From Rikenellaceae bacterium (lineage in GTDB: Bacteria > Bacteroidota > Bacteroidia > Bacteroidales > UBA932), in NCBI GenBank assembly GCA_022777205.1, contig JALFGP010000024.1:1-39072 (forward strand): 39,072 bases of DNA, written 5' to 3'. Shown here piece by piece: positions 24,219 to 32,167 of this stretch; position 1 is the first letter of the stretch, and the number at the start of each line of letters is the position of its first letter. The translations under genes and the position numbers were made by a program. The notes under the pieces were generated by a model, which saw only the letters and a program-made list of their open reading frames with translations, was not told where the DNA came from and made no database searches.

Positions 24219-25064
24219 CTACTTTCCGCTCCGGGAATCCGGCTTCTCCAGCTTGAGATTGGCCATATTCAACCCCCAGCACCAGTTCTGCACTATCGGA
24301 ACCGGTTGTCCGTCAAGATTCTCCTTATAGAAGACCTCCTTGAGATAGGTGTGGGAGTGTCCTCCGACCACCAGGTCCACATTTCTGGTCCTTGACACGA
24401 GCACCTGGTCAGTGAAATCGCCGGGCTTGCCGTCAAAACCCAGATGGGTGAGACAGATGACCAGGTCGCATTTCTTCTTCGACTTGAGCATCTGCGCAAG
24501 ACGGTTAGTCACTTCGGCCGGGTCCTCGTACTTGAGTTGTTTAGCAATTGCGGCATCCACAACGGGACGGACATCAGTAGTAAGGCCTATGATGCCGATT
24601 TTCATTCCGGCTTTTTTGACGATGGTGTAGGGTTTGACATATTTCCCGAGAGGAGTGTCAGAGAAATCATAATCTGCACATACGACAGGCATTTTGAGCC
24701 TTTTCAAACGTCTTGCCAGGGCCTCGATACCATTGTCAAACTCGTGATTTCCAATGGCAACGGCATCGAAACCAAGGTCGTTCAGGAAGTCAATCTCGAT
24801 TTCCCCCTCAAGCACGGTGAAATAGGAAGTACCTTGTCCGAAATCGCCCGCATGGAGCAGCAGCACGTTGCGGCAACCGTCGGCAGTGCGCACGCTGTCG
24901 ATATATGCCGCCTGCTCAATCACCCCGCCCCGGCCATAGATGGAAGTCGCCCGCTCGGGGTCATTGTGGCTGTGGGTGTCGTTCAGATGGAGTATGGTAA
25001 GGTCCTGGGCTGATGCCGAAAGAAACGCAAGCGCCGCAGCGACCGACAATGTCAATTTCTTCAT
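24219..25064 (-). CDS. Secreted metallophosphoesterase, 5'-nucleotidase N-terminal domain
   Basis: A 281-residue calcineurin-like phosphoesterase with a signal peptide (1-19). The two-metal site is complete: Asp29 and His31 in LHLNDTHSH, Asp74 in HAGDFGQGT, Asn106-His107 in IGNHEFDNG, a histidine in CLTHLGFD, and the GGHSHTYL motif. This is the catalytic domain of periplasmic 5'-nucleotidases (UshA family), but it stops before the substrate-binding C-terminal domain, which the preceding gene encodes separately. The two genes are 6 nt apart and both exported, so the proteins probably assemble into one nucleotidase. Confidence 0.9.
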   Translation of the reverse strand: MKKLTLSVAAALAFLSASAQDLTILHLNDTHSHNDPERATSIYGRGGVIEQAAYIDSVRTADGCRNVLLLHAGDFGQGTSYFTVLEGEIEIDFLNDLGFDAVAIGNHEFDNGIEALARRLKRLKMPVVCADYDFSDTPLGKYVKPYTIVKKAGMKIGIIGLTTDVRPVVDAAIAKQLKYEDPAEVTNRLAQMLKSKKKCDLVICLTHLGFDGKPGDFTDQVLVSRTRNVDLVVGGHSHTYLKEVFYKENLDGQPVPIVQNWCWGLNMANLKLEKPDSRSGK

Positions 25065-25070
25065 AAAACT

Positions 25071-25910
25071 TTATAGCACAATAATTCTGTCATCAGTATG
25101 ATATTCAATCGGTTGCCCAGCTTTGGTGAGACTTTTCACCTTGTCCAGCATAATGTCTATGATGTCCACGTCGTAGCTCACCAGGTTGCGGGAATTGCGG
25201 GCCATATAGAGGTTGTCTCCCCCGTCCAGAAGGAATGAAATCGTGGCCACAGAATACCATCTTTCATCGTCCAACGGTGCTCCTGCAAGTTCCACGGACA
25301 CCAGTTTGTCGCCATCAACCACAAGCTTGCATCCGCCCAACACCTGAATGCGCCTCTGCAGCATCGATTCCAATATGGACCTGATTTCCCTACCTTGAAG
25401 CTCAAGATAGACCACCTGGTTCTTGAACGGGAACATAGACATAAGGTCGTCCAGAATAACCTGCCCCTCCGGCATTGAGGTGCGTATGCCTCCGAAATTG
25501 CCCACTCCGAAATCCACCTTCTTGCCCGAGAGCTGTTCCACACCTTCCATAATGGTGTCTATAAACCAGTTGGAAAGTTCTGACTGAGGCGCGTATGCCA
25601 CCATTTCGCGGGTGCTGTGACCTATTACAGCCTTGACTGCCGCCATCCTGGGCTGTACGCCTATAAGATGGGAAGCCACCTTCGCCGTTGCACTGCCCTT
25701 AGGGAAACACCTTCCGTTCGGGGCCTCATAATTGCCATTCCTGACCACTCCGAGAGTCTGCTCCACATTGTCGGCTGAAGGCGATGTGGCCCCAGTGCGG
25801 GAACCGTCCATTGAAGAGATAGTCCAGGATTTGACCTTCACCTGTGCATCGCAAAGGATAGGACACAGGAGCAGGGCCGATATTGTCAAATGAACCAGAA
25901 TTCTATTCAT
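25071..25910 (-). CDS. Secreted 5'-nucleotidase C-terminal domain protein
   Basis: 279 residues with a signal peptide (about 1-22, ending LCDAQ) and a 5_nucleotid_C domain. Its signature is VGNFGGIRTSMPEGQVILDD, then MFPFKNQVVYLELQGREI and, later, FLLDGGDNLY. In fused nucleotidases this domain binds the nucleobase and follows the phosphoesterase domain; here it is transcribed first. An N-terminal stretch of about 60 residues (SRTGATSPSADN, NGNYEAPNGR) is not explained by the domain. It lies 2 nt after the ABC permease gene, so the pair may be expressed with the transporter. Confidence 0.87.
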   Translation of the reverse strand: MNRILVHLTISALLLCPILCDAQVKVKSWTISSMDGSRTGATSPSADNVEQTLGVVRNGNYEAPNGRCFPKGSATAKVASHLIGVQPRMAAVKAVIGHSTREMVAYAPQSELSNWFIDTIMEGVEQLSGKKVDFGVGNFGGIRTSMPEGQVILDDLMSMFPFKNQVVYLELQGREIRSILESMLQRRIQVLGGCKLVVDGDKLVSVELAGAPLDDERWYSVATISFLLDGGDNLYMARNSRNLVSYDVDIIDIMLDKVKSLTKAGQPIEYHTDDRIIVL

Positions 25911-25912
25911 AT

Positions 25913-27256
25913 CTATTTCATTTTAAGCCATTTCCACAAATCCTTCCAAGTGGATTTCTTGCCGAAGGTAAGTATGCCGGCCCTATAGATTTTTGCAGAA
26001 ATCCAGGCACAGGCCACGAATGTCAACAGAAGCAGGACTATAGAAAGAGCCAGTTGCCATACCGGCACTCCGAAAGGTATTCTGGCAAGCATCACTATAG
26101 GCGAGGTGAACGGAATGAGGGAGCCCCAAACTGCAATCGCACTGTCCGGAGACTTGAAGGAATAGATTGCGATGAAGAATCCTATGAGCAGAGGAATGGT
26201 AATCGGGAGTTGGAGCTGGCTGCTGTCAGCCTCATTTTCCACAGCCGAACCTATGGCAGCGAAAAGGGAGGCGTAGAGGAGGTATCCCAGTACGAAGAAG
26301 ACCAGGAACGAAACAATTATCTGGCTGTAGTTCAAGTCCATAAGAGCCGCAATGACGGATGTATCCTCAGCATCGAGGGTATTCATCATAGCCTCCGGGT
26401 CCATTCCCGCCATTTCTGTGCCCGGCATCATCCCGCTCTGACTCTGGGCAATCTGGTCGAAGCCCATAACACTGCCTGCCACTGTCATAATGGCCAGGGT
26501 GAGCACCACCCAGAGCAGGAACTGAGTGAGGGCCACGCAAGCCACTCCTATAATCTTTCCGAACATCAGTTCAGTGGCCTTGACGCTGGAAATCAAGACT
26601 TCGACCACCCTGCTGGCTTTTTCTTCGATGACAGAAGACATCACCATACCGGAGAACATTGCGATGAACATATATATCACCATACCCAGAAGCATCGAAA
26701 CTATCATCTTCAATTCCGCAGAATCCAGTTTCGCCTTTCCGGAATCGTCTATGGTGTAGGTAGTTATGCTCACGTCGGACTTCACTTGGTCCATTATCTC
26801 CTTCAGGTCAGAGATGCCGCTGCAAGCAATCCTATAGTCTTCCACGGCATTGTCCACACGGGATGCTATGGCTTCCTTCAGGTCCATACTCAGCGCCTTG
26901 TCGGAATATGTGACCACGTTCACGCTTTTTGTGGAATCTATGACCGGGGAGATATGAACCAGGACATCAAAGCCCTCTGAGGAAAGTTTGGTCTTGAGAG
27001 AATCCAGAGGCTGGGAACTGCAGTCGGTGAAGGTGTAGGACTCGTTGGAGACGAACTCGGATATTGCTATGCCGGATTCATCCACGACTGCTATATTTTT
27101 GCCCTTATCCTCCGCAAGGAACATTATGAGCGACGGAATCACTGCGATGGCCGCGAAGAGAATCGGGCCCAGGAAAGTAATGATGAGAAAAGACTTTTTC
27201 CTCACCCTCGTCATGAACTCCCTTGATATGACGATACCTATATTTCTGAAATTCAT
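25913..27256 (-). CDS. ABC-2 family transporter permease (NatB-like)
   Basis: A 447-residue membrane protein. One N-terminal helix (about residues 22-48, LIITFLGPILFAAIAVIPSLIMF) follows a basic segment RVRKKSF. A large extracytoplasmic domain (about 50-180) and a cluster of five or six helices (about 185-425) follow. This is the ABC2_membrane_3 / NatB layout, in which helix pairs come after the soluble domain. The ATPase lies 12 nt upstream on the same strand. Members export sodium, antibiotics or unknown compounds; substrate cannot be assigned. The adjacent nucleotidase genes do not by themselves suggest nucleotide export. Confidence 0.88.
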   Translation of the reverse strand: MNFRNIGIVISREFMTRVRKKSFLIITFLGPILFAAIAVIPSLIMFLAEDKGKNIAVVDESGIAISEFVSNESYTFTDCSSQPLDSLKTKLSSEGFDVLVHISPVIDSTKSVNVVTYSDKALSMDLKEAIASRVDNAVEDYRIACSGISDLKEIMDQVKSDVSITTYTIDDSGKAKLDSAELKMIVSMLLGMVIYMFIAMFSGMVMSSVIEEKASRVVEVLISSVKATELMFGKIIGVACVALTQFLLWVVLTLAIMTVAGSVMGFDQIAQSQSGMMPGTEMAGMDPEAMMNTLDAEDTSVIAALMDLNYSQIIVSFLVFFVLGYLLYASLFAAIGSAVENEADSSQLQLPITIPLLIGFFIAIYSFKSPDSAIAVWGSLIPFTSPIVMLARIPFGVPVWQLALSIVLLLLTFVACAWISAKIYRAGILTFGKKSTWKDLWKWLKMK

Positions 27257-27268
27257 AGTCTTAAGTAA

Positions 27269-28192
27269 TTATTCGTCCTTATTTCCATCTTTGCTGACCA
27301 GGTCGATGAATATGTCGTTCATCCTCGGCACAAGTTCCTTGAAGGAGCGCAGCTTGACAGAGGAAATCAGGGCAGCAAGCACGTCATTGCTCTCGGCCCC
27401 ATCTGCAAGTTTGAGCACGGCCACCCTCATTCCGTTCTGGTCTTCGTCGCTGAGTATGCTGAACAGGCCTTCAACCGGTTTCAATTGATTTTCAGCGGTA
27501 TAGACCACTTCCACATTGTTGTTGCCGTAACGGCGGCGCACCTCGTCCAACTGACCGGACACCACGAGACGGGATTTGTTGATCAGAGCAATGTCGTCAC
27601 ATAGTTCCTCAACCGATTCCATATTGTGAGTGGAGAGGACAATTGTGGCACCGGCATCCCTGAGAGAGAGGATTTCGTTGCGGATGAGCATAGTGTTCAC
27701 CGGGTCGAAACCGCTGAACGGCTCGTCGAGTATGAGCAGGGACGGCTTGTGCACCACGGTCGTGATGAACTGGACTTTCTGCGCCATACCCTTGGAGAGT
27801 TCCTCCACCTTTTTGTTCCACCAGGATTCTATGCCGAATTTAACAAACCAGGTCTTGAGTTCGTGTTCCGCTGCGGATGAAGACATACCCTTGAGACGGG
27901 CAAGGAACATAGCCTGCTCCCCCACCTTCATTTTGCGGTAAAGTCCCCTTTCCTCAGGCATATAGCCGATTTTCTCCACATCGTTCTGGGTGATGGGCCT
28001 ACCCTCGAAAAGCACTTCTCCCCCGCTCGGAATGGCTATGCGGTTGATGATTCTGATCAGGGTTGTCTTGCCGGCTCCGTTGGGTCCGAGCAATCCGAAG
28101 ATGTGCCCCTTTTCGAATGAGACGCTGACCTTGTCCAAAGCCACTTTCTCACCGAAAGTTTTGCTGACCTCTTTACATTCAATCAATTTCAT
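27269..28192 (-). CDS. ABC transporter ATP-binding protein (NatA-like)
   Basis: The 307-residue ATPase partner of the following permease. Walker A is GLLGPNGAGKTTL with Lys42, the signature is LSKGMAQKVQF (a Lys in place of the second Gly of LSGG, common in this group), Walker B is LLILDEPFSGFDP, and the switch histidine lies in LSTHNMESVEEL. The last 85 residues form a DUF4162-like C-terminal domain, typical of ABC-2 exporters. A TAnnTTTG element lies about 8 nt before its ATG, so it may begin its own transcript with a very short leader. Confidence 0.93.
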   Translation of the reverse strand: MKLIECKEVSKTFGEKVALDKVSVSFEKGHIFGLLGPNGAGKTTLIRIINRIAIPSGGEVLFEGRPITQNDVEKIGYMPEERGLYRKMKVGEQAMFLARLKGMSSSAAEHELKTWFVKFGIESWWNKKVEELSKGMAQKVQFITTVVHKPSLLILDEPFSGFDPVNTMLIRNEILSLRDAGATIVLSTHNMESVEELCDDIALINKSRLVVSGQLDEVRRRYGNNNVEVVYTAENQLKPVEGLFSILSDEDQNGMRVAVLKLADGAESNDVLAALISSVKLRSFKELVPRMNDIFIDLVSKDGNKDE

Positions 28193-28199
28193 ATATTTA

Positions 28200-28207
28200 C
28201 AAATTTA
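28200..28207 (-). promoter_or_regulatory. Candidate -7 element upstream of the ABC ATPase gene
   Basis: TAAATTTG on the minus strand (28207-28200) matches TAnnTTTG exactly in the 37-nt gap after holA, but no TTTG-like -33 element is seen 19-21 nt upstream. If used, the leader would be about 4 nt. Confidence 0.3.
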
Positions 28208-28229
28208 TCTATTCCTCCCTTCCCGGAGC

Positions 28230-29270
28230 TTATGCCAAGAGTTTGAGCACAAGTTCCGTGAACAATTCCCCAGGGCTGGCTTCCCCCGTGTCTCCACCCT
28301 TGCCCTTGAAGTCGTAGTCCCTGATAAGCGCAATCGCGGACATACATTTTCCCAAAGGATAATTCCGCAAAGCCGCATCATACTCCCTAAGGAAATAAGG
28401 ATTCACCCCCAGCAACGAGGCTTTTTCTCCGGCACTTGCACCGGGCTTAGACTTGAGCAGGGCGTGATATTTCAGGATTCTGTAAAAATGGGTAAACAGG
28501 GCAGCAGTGGCCATAGGCAGCGCAAACTTTGCCCCGTCTCCTATATAGGCTGCGATTTTCAGGGCCTTGGATGCATTTTTCACCGACAGTTCCTTTGTCA
28601 GTTCAAATATGCTGTACTCACGGCTGATGCCCACATTCTTCTCTATGTCCGCAGCAGTCACATTCACAGTCCCCGCCGGCAGGTTCTTCAGCATCTTGTC
28701 AGTCTCCACCGCAATCTTCGCCATATCCACCCCCGCATATTCTGCAAGCAGGGCCGCTGCATCCGGAGCTATCTCCAGTCCCCGTGAACTGTAATACGAA
28801 GCAATCCATCCTGGCATCTCATAGTCTCTCAACTCCTTGGATTCCACCACTATGCCTTTCTTGGACACAGACTTGTAGAGGGCCTTGCGCTTGTCTGCCG
28901 AGGCCCCGTGCATAGCGATCACCAGCACTGTGCTTTCCAGAGGATTTTCGCAATAGACCGCCAGATTTTCCAGAGTCTTCATCATCTGGGCTTCCTTCAC
29001 CACCACAAGCTGACGTTCCGCAAACATAGGATAGCGCCTTGCGGCTGTGACCACCTCGTCGGCATCCACATCCGCCCCATAGTATATCATCTGGTTGAAG
29101 TCCCTTTCGCTCTCGTCATCGAAGGCGTTGGAAATCACGGCATTGCACACGAGATCCACATAATAGTCCTCGTCACCCATAAGAAGATACACGGGAGCAA
29201 ATTTCTTCGCTTCCGTGTCTGAAACAATCTGTGAGCAAAATTTGTCTAACTCCTCAAATGCCTTTGCCAT
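28230..29270 (-). CDS. holA: DNA polymerase III, delta subunit
   Basis: The clamp-loader delta subunit that opens the sliding clamp, 346 residues, a normal length. N-terminal PVYLLMGDEDYYVD replaces the classic YLLHGDE/EP motif. The middle carries RYPMFAERQLVVVKEAQ (equivalent to the P(L/M)FGERRLVVV segment of delta subunits), and the C-terminal helical domain has the late collar region. There is no P-loop, as expected for delta. Its ATG is directly adjacent to the hpf stop (no gap), consistent with co-transcription with hpf, xerC and cca. Confidence 0.9.
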   Translation of the reverse strand: MAKAFEELDKFCSQIVSDTEAKKFAPVYLLMGDEDYYVDLVCNAVISNAFDDESERDFNQMIYYGADVDADEVVTAARRYPMFAERQLVVVKEAQMMKTLENLAVYCENPLESTVLVIAMHGASADKRKALYKSVSKKGIVVESKELRDYEMPGWIASYYSSRGLEIAPDAAALLAEYAGVDMAKIAVETDKMLKNLPAGTVNVTAADIEKNVGISREYSIFELTKELSVKNASKALKIAAYIGDGAKFALPMATAALFTHFYRILKYHALLKSKPGASAGEKASLLGVNPYFLREYDAALRNYPLGKCMSAIALIRDYDFKGKGGDTGEASPGELFTELVLKLLA

Positions 29271-29561
29271 TTATCTGATCTGTTTCTCCTTGACTCTCGT
29301 CAATTTTTCTTTGAGGATGTCTGCGCAGTCCACGATTGCATCCTCGAATTTGGCGGCGTTTCTTTCCACCACAATGTCATTTCCGGGTACCTGAACTCTA
29401 ACCCACACATTCTTGTTGTCGTGCTCCTGCAGAAGAGACAATCTTACCTCTGCACCGATTACGGCATCGTAGTACTTGGAGAGCTTTCCCAATTTCTTGT
29501 CAATGAAATCCAGAAGTTTCTGATCTGCGTCGAAACGGATGGACTGAACTCTAATCTCCAT
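29271..29561 (-). CDS. hpf: Ribosome hibernation promoting factor, short form
   Basis: A 96-residue protein of the HPF/RaiA beta-alpha-beta-beta-beta-alpha fold (MEIRVQSIRFDAD; KLGKLSKYYDAVIGAEVRLSL; then the basic tail LKEKLTRVKEKQIR). It binds the decoding region of the 30S subunit and inactivates ribosomes in stationary phase. It lacks the C-terminal dimerisation domain of long HPF. The ATG lies within the last codons of xerC (11-nt overlap). It is preceded by a near-perfect Shine-Dalgarno (annotated separately), which settles the start and is exceptional among the genes here. The xerC-hpf pairing is conserved in Bacteroidota as I know it. Confidence 0.93.
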   Translation of the reverse strand: MEIRVQSIRFDADQKLLDFIDKKLGKLSKYYDAVIGAEVRLSLLQEHDNKNVWVRVQVPGNDIVVERNAAKFEDAIVDCADILKEKLTRVKEKQIR

Positions 29562-30627
29562 AATTACCTCCTTTGTTCTTGGCCCTCGGATGGGCTGATT
29601 TATAAACCTGTTTCAGTTTGGCGATGGAGTTGTGGGTATAGACCTGCGTCGCCGCGAGGGATGAGTGTCCGAGCATTTCCTTGATGGAATTCAAATCCGT
29701 GCCCCGGTCCAGCAGACCCGTTGCGAGAGTATGTCTGAGCACGTGGGGTGAACGCCTTCCGGTTACCCCGGAAACATCGGCGAAACGCCCTTTCACCGTC
29801 CTGTCCACGAGTACTGGATAAATCCTTTTCCCGTCCCAGGTCACAAACATAGGCTCCTCTGCAGTTCTTTTCCCTCCCTTCAAAGCCTCAACTGCTTTCA
29901 AATATAGCAATATTTCCTGACATAGTACATCCAAAACCGGAATTTCTCGCATTTTATCTCCCTTTCCCCTGACTGTCATCACTTTACGGGATATGTCCAA
30001 GTCGCCGACATTCAGGCCTATGAGTTCGCTGCGACGTATTCCGAGCATAGCCAGGGCACTGATGATGACTCTCTCCAGACGTTTTCCGTACAAATCCTTC
30101 GCGGCCTTCAGACAGTCCTTGCCATTGTCGGAAGTTGCGGAAAGAGCCAGGTTCTGACGGAAAGTTTCGAGAAATTCCTCAGAAGCATAGATTTCAGTCC
30201 CGGAAAAATAAGTCTGCATCTGTTCGCTGCGGTAGAAATCCGGCAGACGGTTTGGGACCTTGGGCCTGCGTACAGTCTTGACGGGATTGGACTTGAGTTC
30301 GCCGGAGAGCATAAGGAAGGCACAGAATGAGCTCAGCACACTCAGGTGCAGGTTGACGGTCTTGGGCTGCATTGCGCAGTCTTCAAGAAGATGGACCTCA
30401 TAGTCGCGGATGACTCGGGAGGTGAGGCTTTGGGACGTGCCTTCCCCAAGATAGTCACAAAACCTCCTCAGGGCATCGGCGTACAGTTCACAAGTTCGTG
30501 AGGAATAACGCCTTACACTTTTTGCTCTGATAAGGAATTGCTCCACCAGGGCTTCCAATCCGCTGCTGTTGTTGCCGTCCCTATCCATCTTGTTCATCAT
30601 TACCCCGGTATCATTCTCCGGTATCAT
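29551..30627 (-). CDS. xerC: Tyrosine recombinase, XerC/XerD-like
   Basis: A site-specific recombinase probably serving chromosome dimer resolution at dif. Its 358 residues exceed the usual 295-310. The SAM-like N-terminal domain spans about 25-125. Catalytic residues are Arg198 (LGIRRSEL), Lys222 (RGKGDK), His295 and Arg298 (PHVLRHT), His321 (LGHSS) and Tyr330 (VYTHNS). An extra 35-40 residues (about 145-182) lie between the N- and C-terminal domains. The ATG at 30627 overlaps the cca stop by ATGA; later in-frame ATGs exist (for example codons 10, 11 and 14), so the N-terminus could be up to 13 residues shorter. XerC rather than XerD is assigned from the hpf neighbour. Confidence 0.85.
   Translation of the reverse strand: MIPENDTGVMMNKMDRDGNNSSGLEALVEQFLIRAKSVRRYSSRTCELYADALRRFCDYLGEGTSQSLTSRVIRDYEVHLLEDCAMQPKTVNLHLSVLSSFCAFLMLSGELKSNPVKTVRRPKVPNRLPDFYRSEQMQTYFSGTEIYASEEFLETFRQNLALSATSDNGKDCLKAAKDLYGKRLERVIISALAMLGIRRSELIGLNVGDLDISRKVMTVRGKGDKMREIPVLDVLCQEILLYLKAVEALKGGKRTAEEPMFVTWDGKRIYPVLVDRTVKGRFADVSGVTGRRSPHVLRHTLATGLLDRGTDLNSIKEMLGHSSLAATQVYTHNSIAKLKQVYKSAHPRAKNKGGNYGD
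29566..29574 (-). promoter_or_regulatory. Strong Shine-Dalgarno sequence of hpf
   Basis: The minus strand reads AAAGGAGGT (29574-29566), then AATT and the hpf ATG (29561-29559). This is a full match to the 16S anti-Shine-Dalgarno at near-optimal spacing, located inside xerC's last codons (Lys-Gly-Gly-Asn). Nearly all other starts in the window have A/T-rich upstream sequence without GGAGG; DUF6850 has GGAGG only 2 nt from its ATG, in glycine codons. Confidence 0.85.
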
Positions 30628-32105
30628 TCTCTGGGCACCAGTCCAAGTTCCGCAGCCCGACCACGCATAAGCGCATCCGCAGCCTCGAATTCATTAGGAA
30701 TATCCCCGTTGAGAATGGCCTCCTTGACATATTCCTTGAGCTCTCCAATGGTCCTGCAAGGCTCTATGCCGAAGAGTTTCATAATATAGTCCCCGTCAAT
30801 AGGATTCTTGAAATTGCGTATGGCATCCTTTTCCTCCACCTCCACGAGTTTGCGCTGCACAAGTTCGAAATTGGCGTGCAGCCTTTCCACCTTGCGCAGG
30901 TTCTTGGAAGTGATATCCCCGTGGCAAAGTATCATCAAATCGTCTATGTCGTCTCCCGCCTCGAAGAGCAAACGCCTCACAGCAGAGTCCGTAACTTCTT
31001 CAGTAACAAGGGCTATAGGCCTCAGATGCAGTTCCACAAGTTTCTTAACATATTCCATCTTCTCGTTTAGCGGAAGTTTGAGTGAGGCGAAAATCTTCGG
31101 GACCATACGCCCGCCCACAACCTCGTGCCCGTGGAAGGTCCAACCCACTGAAGGATCATATCTCCTGGTCCTGGCCTTGCCCACATCGTGCAACAGTGCG
31201 GCCCAGCGAAGCCATACATTCGGTTCCGGTCTCGACTCCATTTCCAGTTCGGCAACATTGTCGAGCACCTGGAGAGTATGGTCGAAATTGTCCTTGTGCC
31301 CCTTGCCTTCCATCACATTCACTCCTTTTAGAGCGGTGAGGGAAGGGAGTATGAGATCGAGCAGTCCGGCTTCATACATAAGGCGGAAGGCTTTGGACGG
31401 CTTAGGGACTACCAGCATCTTGTTCAGTTCTTCTGCAATCCTTTCTCGGGTGAGGATTTGAAGACGGTTCCTGTTGCGGCGCATAGCTTCCATACACTCG
31501 GGGGTGATGCGGAACTGAAGCTGAGGGGTGGAGAGTTTCGTGGCGAACCTAACTGCACGCAACATTCTCAGAGGATCATCGCTGAAAGTGATATCCGGGT
31601 CCTGAGGGGTGCGTATAATGCCCCTTTCCAAATCCGAGAGGCCGCCGAAAGGGTCCACGAGGGCTCCGAAATCCGCCTTGCACAGGCTGAATGCCATTGC
31701 ATTGATGGTGAAATCCCTGCGCAGCTGGTCGTCGGTGAGGCTGCCGTTTTCCACTATGGGATTGCGGGATTCCTTGCGGTAACTTTCCTTTCTCGCGCCC
31801 ACGAATTCAAGCTCAAGCCCTCGGTACTTTATCATAGCCGTACCATAGGTCTTGAATTCGCTCACATTGATTTTGTGACGGGTCTTGTGCTGCTCCGCTT
31901 CGATTTCCTCCAGCCTTGCAGCCACCTTGCCCGCGAAATCCACCCCGCTGCCTTCCACCACAACGTCTATGTCATCGCAGGGACGGCCAAGAAAGCAGTC
32001 TCTCACATAACCTCCTATCACATAGGCCTTGAAACCATTCCTTTCCGCCACCTCAGACAATATCCCGAACACGGGGGCAGTCAAATATTTTCCGTAATTC
32101 TCCAT
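30624..32105 (-). CDS. cca: CCA tRNA nucleotidyltransferase with HD domain
   Basis: Adds or repairs the 3' CCA of tRNAs. Its 493 residues carry the class II nucleotidyltransferase head YVIGGYVRD (about 28-36) and DDIDVVVEG (metal-binding Asp45 and Asp47). RRDFTINAMA, then DPFGGLSDLERGIIRT, follow, as does the nucleotide-selecting EDxxR-like region (DDPLRMLRAVRFATKL). A C-terminal HD domain (LLHDVGKART, with downstream histidines) is present, as in the phosphohydrolase-bearing Cca proteins. Poly(A) polymerase is the main alternative, but the HD domain and motif set favour Cca. It overlaps xerC by four nucleotides and lies 62 nt after the HsdR-N gene. Confidence 0.92.
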   Translation of the reverse strand: MENYGKYLTAPVFGILSEVAERNGFKAYVIGGYVRDCFLGRPCDDIDVVVEGSGVDFAGKVAARLEEIEAEQHKTRHKINVSEFKTYGTAMIKYRGLELEFVGARKESYRKESRNPIVENGSLTDDQLRRDFTINAMAFSLCKADFGALVDPFGGLSDLERGIIRTPQDPDITFSDDPLRMLRAVRFATKLSTPQLQFRITPECMEAMRRNRNRLQILTRERIAEELNKMLVVPKPSKAFRLMYEAGLLDLILPSLTALKGVNVMEGKGHKDNFDHTLQVLDNVAELEMESRPEPNVWLRWAALLHDVGKARTRRYDPSVGWTFHGHEVVGGRMVPKIFASLKLPLNEKMEYVKKLVELHLRPIALVTEEVTDSAVRRLLFEAGDDIDDLMILCHGDITSKNLRKVERLHANFELVQRKLVEVEEKDAIRNFKNPIDGDYIMKLFGIEPCRTIGELKEYVKEAILNGDIPNEFEAADALMRGRAAELGLVPRE

Positions 32106-32167
32106 ATCTTGTCACTTCTGAACAGCCTTTGCAAGGATGTGGGACTTCCGGGACATTTTTTGGGAGC

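Noticed and set aside
25883..26980. Plus-strand open frame (365 codons) opposite the ABC permease
   Set aside because: The composition is His/Tyr/Gln-rich, typical of an antisense shadow. There is no recognisable domain, and the permease on the other strand has clear helices and its ATPase partner.
28193..29275. tRNA genes expected near hpf by analogy with other Bacteroidota
   Set aside because: holA directly follows hpf with no gap, and the 37-nt space after holA is too short for a tRNA.
29551..30627. Tyrosine recombinase as the integrase of a mobile element
   Set aside because: It is embedded by overlaps between cca and hpf, with no att-like repeats, tRNA gene or cargo, so a chromosomal Xer role is more likely.
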